Assembly (NCBI RefSeq): GCF_014489635.1
Contig: NZ_CP060828.1
Span: 62,001-126,000, forward strand
Length of the DNA: 64,000 nucleotides
Source: Streptomyces roseirectus
Lineage (GTDB): Bacteria > Actinomycetota > Actinomycetes > Streptomycetales > Streptomycetaceae
Direction: 5' to 3'
Below are positions 27,204-34,899 of the stretch, in pieces. Under the pieces are notes generated by a model. It had not been told where the DNA came from. It was given only the letters and a program-made list of their open reading frames with translations, and made no database searches. The stretch's first letter is position 1. Each line of letters begins with the position of its first letter. Made by a program: the position numbers and the translations under genes.

Positions 27204-28412
27204 ATGACGACCGAACAGCAGGATCTCGCCGGGCAGTCGCAGGACGACTTTCCGTCGCTGCTCGCCTGGCTGGAGAAGAACCGTGCCGAGCACCCGGTGC
27301 TCGCGGACGCCTTTCCGGGGGTGTGGCACGTGTTCCGTTACGCGGACGTGGCGCGGATCCTCTCCGACCCGCAGACGTACTCCAGTGACATGTCGGCCGT
27401 GATCCCCTCGCACCCGGACACCGCGTGGATGGCGAAGGGGAACGTCGTCGGCATCGACCCGCCGTGGCACCGGCGGCTGAAGTCCCTGGTGAGCAAGGCG
27501 TTCACGCCGAAACTGGTGGCCGGTCTTGAGCCGCGCATCGCGCAGCTGACGTCCGAACTCCTCGACGAGGTCGCCGGGCGGGACGCGTTCGACCTGGTGG
27601 AAGCGCTCACGCACCCGCTGCCCGTGTTCGTGATCGCGGAGCTGCTGGGCATCCCGGTGTCGGACCGGCCGCTGTTCGAGAAGTGGGCGCTGGACTTCAT
27701 CTCGGCGAACGGCGGCGGCGAGAGCGCGCTGCCGAGCGAGGAGAACGTCCTGGCGTTCGTCGAGACGGCCAAGGAGATGCGGGCGTACATGCTGGAGCAC
27801 ATCCGGCAGCGGCGCATCAGCCCGCGCGACGACCTCATCGGCCAGCTGGTGTCCGCCCGTACCGAGGACGGTCAGCTCGACGACGACGAGATCATCGGGT
27901 TCGCCGGCACCCTCCTGATGGCCGGGCACATCACGACGACCGCCGTCCTGGGCAGCACGGTGCTGTGCCTGGACGAGAATCCGGGCGCGTTCGCCGAGGT
28001 GCGGGCGGACCGTTCGCTGGTGCCGGCGGCGGTGGAGGAGGCGGTGCGGCTGCGCCCGGCGTTCTCCCGGCTGGTGCGGATGACGAAGGCCGAGTCGGAG
28101 ATCGCGGGGCAGGTGATCCCGGCCGGTCAGGTCCTGACGATGTGGACGGTCTCCGCGAACCGTGACCCCGAGCGCTTCGACCGCCCGGACGCCTTCGACC
28201 TGCACCGCGACCAGTCCCGTCACCTGGGTTTCGGCCAGGGCCTGCACTTCTGCATGGGCGCCCCGCTGGCCCGGCTGGAGGGCCGGGTGGTCCTGAACCT
28301 GCTCCTGGACCGCTTCCCCGGCCTGAAGGTGTCCCGCGCGAAGGACGCGGTCGCCTACCACCACCCGAAGAACGTGGTGGGCCCGCGCCGCCTCCTGGTC
28401 ACGACCGTCTGA
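27204..28412 (+). CDS. Cytochrome P450, EryK-like I-helix; probable macrolide-tailoring hydroxylase
   Basis: 402 residues, normal for a soluble bacterial class I P450; ATG with AGGAG 9 bases upstream. Heme-binding loop FGQGLHFCMGAPLARLE near 346-362, ExxR as EEAVR near 281, PERF-region NRDPERFDRP. The I-helix reads AGHITTT: the usual acidic residue before the Thr is Ile. From memory, EryK, which hydroxylates a macrolide ring, has the same AGHITTT. It must use host ferredoxin and reductase because none is encoded here. It is the only rightward gene of the cluster, transcribed divergently from the PKS operon from a region with two repeat boxes, and is followed by two hairpins. Substrate unknown; likely the macrocycle. 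Confidence 0.95.
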   Translation: MTTEQQDLAGQSQDDFPSLLAWLEKNRAEHPVLADAFPGVWHVFRYADVARILSDPQTYSSDMSAVIPSHPDTAWMAKGNVVGIDPPWHRRLKSLVSKAFTPKLVAGLEPRIAQLTSELLDEVAGRDAFDLVEALTHPLPVFVIAELLGIPVSDRPLFEKWALDFISANGGGESALPSEENVLAFVETAKEMRAYMLEHIRQRRISPRDDLIGQLVSARTEDGQLDDDEIIGFAGTLLMAGHITTTAVLGSTVLCLDENPGAFAEVRADRSLVPAAVEEAVRLRPAFSRLVRMTKAESEIAGQVIPAGQVLTMWTVSANRDPERFDRPDAFDLHRDQSRHLGFGQGLHFCMGAPLARLEGRVVLNLLLDRFPGLKVSRAKDAVAYHHPKNVVGPRRLLVTTV

Positions 28413-28426
28413 CCCGCCGCTGCCCC

Positions 28427-28459
28427 GTGCCGGCCCGCCCGACCAGGGAGGGCCGGCAC
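28427..28459 (+). terminator. Hairpin downstream of the rightward P450
   Basis: Arms GTGCCGGCCC (28427-28436) and GGGCCGGCAC (28450-28459) pair over 10 bp with a 13-base loop, 15 bases after the P450 stop. There is no T-tract, as usual in Streptomyces. Confidence 0.6.
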
Positions 28460-28491
28460 CGGCATGTCCGCGCGGTGCGCGCGCGGGACGA

Positions 28492-28532
28492 CAGCGGGCC
28501 CCCGCCCGGTGAGGGGTGGCGGGGGCCCGCTG
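28492..28532. terminator. Strong bidirectional terminator between the convergent P450 genes
   Basis: CAGCGGGCCCCCGCC (28492-28506) pairs perfectly with 28518-28532 across an 11-base loop, giving a 15-bp stem. It ends 10 bases from the leftward P450 stop, so it can terminate both genes. Confidence 0.75.
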
Positions 28533-28542
28533 TGGTCGGGGG

Positions 28543-29766
28543 TTACCAGGCGACCGGCATGGTGACGATCTCCGGGTGCCAGGACGGGAACGCGTAGATG
28601 TCCTCGCCGGACGCCGCGAGGCGCAGGCCGGGCAGCCGGTTCAGGAGGGTGCCGAAGGCGACCTGGAGGCCGACCTTGGTGAGGTTGGCGCCCAGGCAGT
28701 GGTGCAGGCCGGAGCCGAAGGCGAGGTGGCCTCGGGCGGCGCGGTCGAGGTCGAGGCGGTCGGGGTCCGGGTACTCGGCGGGGTCCCGGTCGGCGGCGGC
28801 GCCGGAGACGACGACGCCCTCGCCCGCGCGGATCAGCCGTCCGCCGATCTCGACGTCCTCCAGGGCGACGCGGGGCATCAGGTCGAGAGGGCTGACGAGG
28901 CGGGTGAGTTCGTCCACGGCGGCGGGCAGGGCGTCGGGGCGGGCGCGGACGGCGGCCAGTTCCTCGGGGCGTTCCAGGAGCCGCAGCAGTCCGATGGTGA
29001 TCATCGACTTCACGGGCGACTGCCCGGCGACGAAGATCACGAAGCAGAGTTTGACCAGCTCTTCCTTGCTGAGGTCGCCGCCGAGGACGTGTTTCTCCAC
29101 GACCCGGCTGATGGGGTCGTCGCCGGGGCTTGCGATCTTGTCGTCGACGAACTTCTGGAAGTACTGCTGGAGCGCCATGATGTGCTGCATCATCGCCTGG
29201 CCGGCCTGGTCGGCGTCGGTGGTCGAGCCCGCCGTCCGCTCGTTCAGTTCGCGGCTGCTGGCGAGCCACGCCTGGAGGTCGGTGTAGTCCATGCCGAGGG
29301 CCCAGCAGGTGATGGTGCCGGCGAAGGGTTCGGCGAAGGCGGCGACGAGGTCGGCCTCGCCGCGGCCGTCGGTCATCGCGTCGAGGAGTTCGTCGGCCTT
29401 GCGCTGCATCGCCGGGCGCAGGTCTTCCGCGCGGCGCATGGTGAACTCGCTGACGACGGCCCGGCGCTGGGTGGTGTGCAGCGGCGGGTCGAGGGTGTTG
29501 AGCAGCGGGAAGGCGCGGAAGCTCTCCAGGACCTCGGCGTAGATGGGGTAGCCGGGGTGGGTGATGTCGGAGCTGAAGCGGCTGTCGTGCAGGACGGCGC
29601 GGGCCTGCGCGTAGTCGCTGATCACCCAGACCCGGCCGCCGTGGTAGAGGCGGCGCGCGGCGGGGCCGTCGGCCGCGCGCAGCGCGCTGTACTCCTCGGG
29701 CGGCAGGTAGGGGCACTTCCTCAGCGCGGGGAAGGGCGCGTCGAGGGCGGGGTCGGCTGATGACAC
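28543..29766 (-). CDS. Cytochrome P450 with non-canonical I-helix; probable polyketide-tailoring enzyme
   Basis: 407 residues. Heme loop FGSGLHHCLGANLTK near 349-363 and ExxR as ELTR near 280 mark a P450. The I-helix segment is VAGQSPVKSMIT near 241-252 where most P450s have AGxE/DTT: both the acidic residue and the conserved Thr of the proton relay are missing. Such changes are known in some macrolide P450s (EryF has Ala at the Thr position) that rely on the substrate or bound water for oxygen activation. It is the last gene of the DUF5988-CCR-KASIII run, 46 bases after the KASIII stop, so it is probably co-transcribed and cluster-specific. The start at 29766 begins MSSADPALD. The exact reaction cannot be read from sequence. 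Confidence 0.93.
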   Translation of the reverse strand: MSSADPALDAPFPALRKCPYLPPEEYSALRAADGPAARRLYHGGRVWVISDYAQARAVLHDSRFSSDITHPGYPIYAEVLESFRAFPLLNTLDPPLHTTQRRAVVSEFTMRRAEDLRPAMQRKADELLDAMTDGRGEADLVAAFAEPFAGTITCWALGMDYTDLQAWLASSRELNERTAGSTTDADQAGQAMMQHIMALQQYFQKFVDDKIASPGDDPISRVVEKHVLGGDLSKEELVKLCFVIFVAGQSPVKSMITIGLLRLLERPEELAAVRARPDALPAAVDELTRLVSPLDLMPRVALEDVEIGGRLIRAGEGVVVSGAAADRDPAEYPDPDRLDLDRAARGHLAFGSGLHHCLGANLTKVGLQVAFGTLLNRLPGLRLAASGEDIYAFPSWHPEIVTMPVAW

Positions 29767-29812
29767 GGGGGCCTGTCTTTCACGTGGGGTTCTCGGGGGG
29801 GGTGCGTGGCCG

Positions 29813-30802
29813 TCAGGCCGACCAGCGCAGCAGGCACAGTCCGGCGGCCATGCCCGCGCCGAATCCGGCGAGCAGCAGCAGTTCGCCGTCGGAGACGAGG
29901 CCGTCGCGGACGGCTTCGTCGAGCGCCACGGGCACCGAGGCGGCGCCCATGTTGCCGTACTTGACGAGCGGGGTGTGGGTGCGGGCGCCGGTGAGGCCGC
30001 AGCGTTCGACGAGTTCGCCGAGCAGGACGCCGTTGGCCTGGTGGGGCACGAAGTGGTCGATGTCGTCGACGGTGACGCCGCAGCACTCCAGCAGGGGTTC
30101 GATCATGGGCGGCACGTTGGCCATGACGAAGTCGGCGACGCCGCGGCCCTTCATGCGCAGGTAGTGGCCGCCGCCGTCGACGGTGGCGTGCGAGGCGGGG
30201 GTGCGGCTGCCGCCGCCCTCGATCCAGATCAGTTCGTGGGCGTCGCCGTGGCCGCCGAGTTCGGTGCCGAGGATGCCGTACCCGTCGGGGACCTCGCCGA
30301 CGACGGCGGCTCCGGCGGCGTCGCCGAGGAGGACGGCGGTGCCGCGGTCGGTGTAGTCGAGGAAGCGGGAGTAGAGGTCGGCGCCGATGACGAGGACGTG
30401 GCTGCCGGGGCGCTGGGCGGCGAGGCCGTGGGCGATGTCGAGGGCGTAGACGAAGCCGGCGCAGGCGATGTTGATGTCGAAGCAGGCCGCGCGGTGGGCG
30501 CCGAGGGCGTTCTGGACGAGGGAGGAGGTGGGGGGCAGCGGGGCGTCGGCGGTGGAGGTCGCGACGATCAGGTAGTCGAGCTGATCGGCGGTGATTCCGG
30601 CGGCCTCCAGGGCTGCCGCTCCCGCGTTGCGGGCGAGGTCGGAGGTGGCCTCGTGGGGGGCGGCGTAGCGGCGGCCGTGGATGAGGGTGCGGCGGCCGAT
30701 CCACTCGGCGGTGATGTCCGGGACGCGGCGCGCTATCTCCTCGTTGGTGATCTCCTCCTTGGGGAGGTAGGAGCCGGTGCCGAGGAGGCCGATGGCGCTC
30801 AT
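29813..30802 (-). CDS. Beta-ketoacyl-ACP synthase III (KASIII / FabH-like) of the extender-unit cassette
   Basis: 329 residues, the length of FabH. The catalytic triad is complete: Cys in NIACAG, His in VPHQANG, Asn in YGNMGAAS. The ATG at 30802 overlaps the CCR stop as ATGA, so the genes are translationally coupled. KASIII enzymes condense an acyl-CoA with malonyl-ACP. Paired with a CCR in reveromycin-type clusters they start the short chain that becomes an alkylmalonyl-CoA extender after ketoreduction and dehydration by host enzymes. The primer (acetyl, isobutyryl or other) cannot be told from sequence. Its fixed pairing with CCR makes a generic fatty-acid role less likely. Confidence 0.93.
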   Translation of the reverse strand: MSAIGLLGTGSYLPKEEITNEEIARRVPDITAEWIGRRTLIHGRRYAAPHEATSDLARNAGAAALEAAGITADQLDYLIVATSTADAPLPPTSSLVQNALGAHRAACFDINIACAGFVYALDIAHGLAAQRPGSHVLVIGADLYSRFLDYTDRGTAVLLGDAAGAAVVGEVPDGYGILGTELGGHGDAHELIWIEGGGSRTPASHATVDGGGHYLRMKGRGVADFVMANVPPMIEPLLECCGVTVDDIDHFVPHQANGVLLGELVERCGLTGARTHTPLVKYGNMGAASVPVALDEAVRDGLVSDGELLLLAGFGAGMAAGLCLLRWSA

Positions 30803-32172
30803 GCGGTCACCTCCAGGGCGCCGGGTCCGCCGGTCGCGAAGGGGCGCAGCGGGGTGATCCGGTCCGCGCCGATGCGCTCGCGCAGGGCGGGGTCGGTGAC
30901 GCCGAGTCCGGGTTCGGGGGCCAGGCACAGGACGCCGACCTTGCCGATGTGCTGGTTGAGCTGGACGAGCCGGGTGGCTTCGCCGACCTCGGCGAGCGGG
31001 TAGAGGTCGGCGAGGGCGGGCATGATGCTGCCCTGGCTGAACAGGCGGGCGCACTCCCACTGTTCGTGCAGGTTGGCGACGTGGCTGCCGATGATCCGTT
31101 TGAGTTTCATCCACAGGTACCGGTTGTCGTACCGGTGCCGGTAGCCGGTGCTCGATCCGCAGGTGATGACGGTTCCGCCGCGCCGTACGGCGAACACGGA
31201 CATGCCGAAGGTCTCCTGTCCGACGTGGTCGAAGGCGATGTGCGGGTCCTCGCCGGTGGCCTCGCGGATCGCGCGGCCGAGTTTCTTGCCGTCGGCGACG
31301 GCGTTCGCGACGTCGTCGTCGCCGTCGTGGGCTCCGAGGCCGAGTTCGGTGCGGTCGATGACGACGTCGCAGCCGAGGGCGCGCAGGGCGGCGGCCTTGC
31401 GGGGGGAGCCGACGACGCCGACGGGGATGCCGCCGCCGTTCTTGACGAACTGCACGGCGTAGGCGCCGGTCCCGCCGGTGGCGCCCCAGATCAGCACGAC
31501 GTCGCCCTGTTTCATCCGGGCGCCCCGGTCGGAGACGAGCATGCGGTAGGAGGTGCCCGCGCAGGCCGGCACGGAGGCGGCCTCTTCCCAGGTCAGGTGG
31601 GCCGGTTTGGGGATGAGCTGGCTGGCGCGGGCGAGGCAGTAGTGCGCGATGCCGCCGTAGTTGGTCTCGTACCCCCAGGCCAGCTGGTGTTCGCCGAGCA
31701 TGCCGTCGCTCTGGGTGATGGCCTCCTGCTCGTCGACGACGGCCGCGTTGACGAGGACGTGGTCGCCCGTCTTCCAGTGCCGGACGGCGGAGCCGGTGCG
31801 TACGACGACGCCGGCCGCGTCGGAGCCGAGCACGTGGAACGGCTGGTCGTGCCGGGCGGCCCAACCGCCTTGCCGTCCGACCGAGTTGAGGAACCGGAAG
31901 GTGGAGAGGGGTTCGAAGGTCGCCGACCAGACGGTGTTGTAGTTGATGGAGCTGGCCATGACGGCGATCAGGACCTCGTCCGGCGCGGGCTCGGGCATCG
32001 GTACCGGGCCGACCCTGAGGGTCTTGCGGACGTCCTTGTCGGCCACTCCCCGGAAGACGTCCTGGTCCTCGACGCGCAGATGGGCGGCGGTGAACTCGTC
32101 CGGGAGGGCCGCGCGTTCCAGGTCCTCGGGGGACGCGCCCGCGAGGACCGCTTCGGTGACGGACATGCTCAT
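30799..32172 (-). CDS. Crotonyl-CoA carboxylase/reductase (alkylmalonyl-CoA extender synthesis)
   Basis: 457 residues, medium-chain reductase superfamily. CCR hallmarks are present: SSINYNTVWSA, WGYETNYGG, LTWEEAASVP, IWGATGGTGAYAVQ (NADPH-binding) and YDNRYLWMKLKRIIGSH. Family members reductively carboxylate a 2-enoyl-CoA to an alkylmalonyl-CoA, ethylmalonyl from crotonyl-CoA or longer or branched analogues. The first ATG (32172) overlaps the stop of the DUF5988-like gene as ATGA; a second Met lies two codons on. The stop overlaps the KASIII start. No visible AT has a signature for a bulkier extender (all are HAFH or YASH), so its product should be used by modules beyond the left edge. The chain length accepted is unknown. 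Confidence 0.95.
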   Translation of the reverse strand: MSMSVTEAVLAGASPEDLERAALPDEFTAAHLRVEDQDVFRGVADKDVRKTLRVGPVPMPEPAPDEVLIAVMASSINYNTVWSATFEPLSTFRFLNSVGRQGGWAARHDQPFHVLGSDAAGVVVRTGSAVRHWKTGDHVLVNAAVVDEQEAITQSDGMLGEHQLAWGYETNYGGIAHYCLARASQLIPKPAHLTWEEAASVPACAGTSYRMLVSDRGARMKQGDVVLIWGATGGTGAYAVQFVKNGGGIPVGVVGSPRKAAALRALGCDVVIDRTELGLGAHDGDDDVANAVADGKKLGRAIREATGEDPHIAFDHVGQETFGMSVFAVRRGGTVITCGSSTGYRHRYDNRYLWMKLKRIIGSHVANLHEQWECARLFSQGSIMPALADLYPLAEVGEATRLVQLNQHIGKVGVLCLAPEPGLGVTDPALRERIGADRITPLRPFATGGPGALEVTA

Positions 32173-32378
32173 TCGGCGATCGCCGTGCGGCGTTCCCACT
32201 GGTACACAGCGTATTCTTCGCCGTCGACGGTGACGAATTCCCCGTCGTGCACGAAGTGCTCGTATCCCGCCCCCCAGCGGTGCTTTATCTTTTCCGTGGA
32301 CCTGGCGACGAGCTGCTTGCGATCGTCCTCGGGGAGGTCTCGCGGTCCGCCAGAGAGAATAACTTTCAGCTGCGACAT
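32169..32378 (-). CDS. DUF5988-like small protein at the head of the extender-unit cassette
   Basis: 69 residues. The pattern LSGGPRDLPEDDR ... GYEHFVHDGEFVTVDGE ... YAVYQWERRTAIAE matches my recollection of DUF5988, a short actinomycete family found near polyketide genes and without known function. Two ATGs are possible: the one at 32378 has GGGAGG 8 bases away and is preferred; the one at 32384 has only 2. A much longer upstream frame is an antisense shadow of the membrane-protein gene. The first half has an AT-rich patch unlike its neighbours. Its stop overlaps the CCR start, so the three genes form one coupled unit; a role in CCR expression or activity is a guess. Confidence 0.82.
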   Translation of the reverse strand: MSQLKVILSGGPRDLPEDDRKQLVARSTEKIKHRWGAGYEHFVHDGEFVTVDGEEYAVYQWERRTAIAE

Positions 32379-32499
32379 TTTCATGCCCTCCCGGGGAGGA
32401 AAGTGGACGGCTCCACGGGAAACGCGCTGCTCGACGGTGCGTATCTTTTCCCGGTGAAGTGAGTTTTCCTCCACCGAGGCTCGCAGCGGCTCCTTCCCC

Positions 32500-32515
32500 G
32501 GACAACCCCTATTCC
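32500..32515 (-). promoter_or_regulatory. Looser copy of the AGGGGT box upstream of the extender cassette
   Basis: The minus strand reads GGAATAGGGGTTGTCC. It shares TAGGGGT and GTCC with the 27112-27127 box, with one extra base. It lies about 120 bases upstream of the DUF5988-like start, in the region divergent with the DUF418 gene. A shared regulator is inference. Confidence 0.3.
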
Positions 32516-32654
32516 GCGTGGGCGGCGGAACAGGGGTCCCCAGTGCCCGCCGGACCCACCTGCCGGTCGGCGGGGTGGTGCCGGACAGTCGGCGGGGTGG
32601 TGTCCGACGGCTGTCGGATGGCCGGGCTCCCTGTCGCACCGGGAGGTTGTCCGT

Positions 32655-33869
32655 ATGACACAGACACAGTCGCCTCAGGAGCACTCCCCGCCGGCGCCCG
32701 CGCCCGTGCCCGCCGGCGGGCCGTCGATGGGACGCCTGGTGGGGGTGGACCTGGCTCGCGCGCTCGCGGTGTTCGGCATGTACATCGTGCACATCGGCCC
32801 TCCACTGTCGGCCACGCACGGTGTCGGCAGTTGGATCCGGTACATCGCCGACGGCCATTCGTCGGTCCTGTTCGCCACTCTCGCCGGGTTCTCGCTGATG
32901 CTGATCGCCGGCCGCCGGGAGCCGAAGACGGGGCTCGCGGGCCGGCAGGCGCGGGCGCGGATCGCGATCCGGGCCGTGATCCTGCTGGCGCTCGGCACCG
33001 TGATGGCGATGGAGTACGGGGGCGTGATCATCCTCGGCTTCTACGGCGTCTACTTCCTGCTCGCCCTGCCCCTGCTCCGGCTCAGCGCCAGGACGCTCGC
33101 GCTCGTCGCGGCGGGGCTCGCGGTCGTCACCCCGCAACTGGCGTTCGTCCTCACCTCGCAGCTCGGCGAGTCCGTGCAGCGGAGCATCGACGCGCACGAC
33201 CCGCTCAAGGCGCTCAGCGAGGTCGGCGTGCTCGATCTGCTGCTCACCGGCTTCTACCCGGCCCTCACGTGGATGTCGTTCGTGGTCGCCGGGATGGCGC
33301 TGGCCCGCATGGACCTGTCGGCGGTCGCCGTCCAGAAGCGGCTTGCGGCGCTCGGCGCCGGTCTCGTCGTCGGAGCGTACGGCCTGTCGCTGCTGCTGGC
33401 GGGGAAGAACGCGCTGCGCAGCATGGCGGAGGACAGCGGACCGTCCGGTGCTTCCGGGGCGGTGTCCATGGGCGACGGGTCCGGCGTGCCCCAACTGCCG
33501 TCGTCGGCGCTGCTGTCCGCCGGTCCGCACAGCGGCACCACGTTCGACATCATCGGCAGCGTGGGCGTCGCGATCCTCGTCGTCGTGGCCATGACGGTGC
33601 TGATGGACCGTCTGCCGCGGCTGCGCCGGCTGGCGAAGCCGGTGATCGCCGTGGGCACCATGTCGCTGACGGCCTATGTCGGGCACTTCGTGGCCCAGTC
33701 CGTGTTCTCGATGTCCGACGCGTCGAGCACGCAGCAGTCGTGGACGCCGCTGCTCCTGTTCGTCCTCACCGCGATCGTCTTCGCCGCGCTCTGGTCCCGC
33801 TTCTTCCGCCGGGGTCCGCTGGAGTACCTGCTCAACGTCGCGACGAAGCCCGCCAAGTACGTCCGGTGA
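32655..33869 (+). CDS. Multi-pass membrane protein, DUF418 / acyltransferase-like
   Basis: 404 residues; ATG with GGGAGG 8 bases upstream. After a Pro-rich cytosolic lead (1-25) it starts RLVGVDLARALAVFGMYIVHIG, the opening of DUF418 and heparan-alpha-glucosaminide N-acetyltransferase-like proteins. About nine to ten hydrophobic helices follow (for example AIRAVILLALGTVMAM, LALPLLRL, ILVVVAMTVLMD, LLLFVLTAIVFAALW). A probable role is transmembrane acyl transfer to a cell-surface molecule, but DUF418 proteins are not characterised well enough to name a substrate. It is transcribed away from the polyketide cassette and probably lies outside the cluster. Confidence 0.88.
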   Translation: MTQTQSPQEHSPPAPAPVPAGGPSMGRLVGVDLARALAVFGMYIVHIGPPLSATHGVGSWIRYIADGHSSVLFATLAGFSLMLIAGRREPKTGLAGRQARARIAIRAVILLALGTVMAMEYGGVIILGFYGVYFLLALPLLRLSARTLALVAAGLAVVTPQLAFVLTSQLGESVQRSIDAHDPLKALSEVGVLDLLLTGFYPALTWMSFVVAGMALARMDLSAVAVQKRLAALGAGLVVGAYGLSLLLAGKNALRSMAEDSGPSGASGAVSMGDGSGVPQLPSSALLSAGPHSGTTFDIIGSVGVAILVVVAMTVLMDRLPRLRRLAKPVIAVGTMSLTAYVGHFVAQSVFSMSDASSTQQSWTPLLLFVLTAIVFAALWSRFFRRGPLEYLLNVATKPAKYVR

Positions 33870-33908
33870 CGGCCCTCGCACGTTTCCGGGGGTTCCCGGG
33901 CGCGCGGG

Positions 33909-34610
33909 TCAGTCCATACCGCGTCGGCCCGGTGTCCAGAACGGTTTGACGACGATGTCGCGCCGGGGCCAGCCGCGTTCCCTCAGCAGATGGCGTTTGA
34001 CGGCCTGGCAGGTCCTCGCCTCGCCGGCGAGGTAGGCGACGGTTCCCGGTGCGAGCCCTTCCTGTGCGGCGACGGCTTCCACCAGCCGGGCCGGGTCGGC
34101 GGCGGACGCCGTGCCCCGGTCGAGCCAGGTCACGTCGGCCTCGATGGGGAGGCGGTCGGCGGGGTCGCCGGTCTCGACGACGGCCCGGCACGGCCCGTCC
34201 AGGGTCCGTGCCATCGCGGCGAACGCGACGGACGCCGTCTCCTCGCCGACGAACAGGTGGCCCGGCGCGCCCTCGCGCGGGGTGAACCGTCCTTCGGGGG
34301 CCTTGAACATCACCGGGGTGCCCGGTTCGACCTCCCTGGCCCAGCGGGTGCCCGGACCCTCACCGTGTTCGAGCACCCGCAGTTCGAGGGCGTCGCCGTC
34401 GTAGTCCCACACGGTGTAGGTGCGCAGCAGGTCGCGGGGTGAGCGCAGGGTCAACTCCCCCACCCGTACCCGGACATGGCTGCCGGGCCGCCAGTCGAGC
34501 CCGCCGGCCCCCTCCAGTCCGATCCGCCGCCACCGGCCCCCGGCGCTCTCGGCCACGGCGGCGGTCGCCCGCACCAGCAACCGTTCCAGCACCCATTCGC
34601 TTCGCCCCAT
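33909..34610 (-). CDS. Siderophore-interacting protein (ViuB/SIP-type flavin ferric-siderophore reductase)
   Basis: 233 residues. Near 60-70 LLRTYTVWDYD is the RxYT/S flavin-binding signature. HLFVGEETASVAFAAMAR follows, and the C-terminus YLAGEARTCQAVKRHLLRERG ends FWTPGRRG, the typical SIP end. Members use FAD and NADPH to reduce Fe(III) in an imported siderophore. The start at 34610 (MGRSEWVLERLL) has GAGAGG 7 bases upstream; the longer frame lacks a binding site. It is divergent from the SDR gene, and the two palindromes at 34768-34810 lie between them, so both may answer to the TetR regulator downstream. Confidence 0.88.
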   Translation of the reverse strand: MGRSEWVLERLLVRATAAVAESAGGRWRRIGLEGAGGLDWRPGSHVRVRVGELTLRSPRDLLRTYTVWDYDGDALELRVLEHGEGPGTRWAREVEPGTPVMFKAPEGRFTPREGAPGHLFVGEETASVAFAAMARTLDGPCRAVVETGDPADRLPIEADVTWLDRGTASAADPARLVEAVAAQEGLAPGTVAYLAGEARTCQAVKRHLLRERGWPRRDIVVKPFWTPGRRGMD

Positions 34611-34767
34611 CGCACACCTCTCGGCACCTCGGCGGACAAGGTCGGACGGCGCCCCCGGCGCACAGCCGGCACGCACTCGCGCCCCCTCGATTGCACCATC
34701 CGCCGCCCCGCCGCACCCAGGCCCTCACCGAGCCCGTGGAGGGCCGCGCCTGCCCATGATTGCTAAC

Positions 34768-34810
34768 CGGACAGTAGTCCGCTACATTCAAGACGCCGGA
34801 CAGCTGTCCG
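34768..34810. promoter_or_regulatory. Two TetR-type operator palindromes in the SIP / SDR divergent region
   Basis: CGGACAGTAGTCCG (34768-34781) and the perfect palindrome CGGACAGCTGTCCG (34797-34810) share arms CGGAC/GTCCG and lie 29 bases apart centre to centre. A third copy, CGGACATCAGTCCA, stands before the TetR gene at 36137-36150. The set fits autoregulation plus control of the SDR gene. Confidence 0.65.
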
Positions 34811-34899
34811 CTTAAGTCCCGCGCTCAGACCCCGCGCCGCCTCCCCGGCAGCGGCCGGCCGGCATCCCCACCCAGGTGACCCCACGAAAGGCTCCCGCC

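Noticed and set aside
32379..33881. 570-codon minus-strand frame ending with the DUF5988-like gene
   Set aside because: Only the last 69 codons are a recognisable protein with a ribosome-binding site; the rest is antisense to the DUF418 gene.
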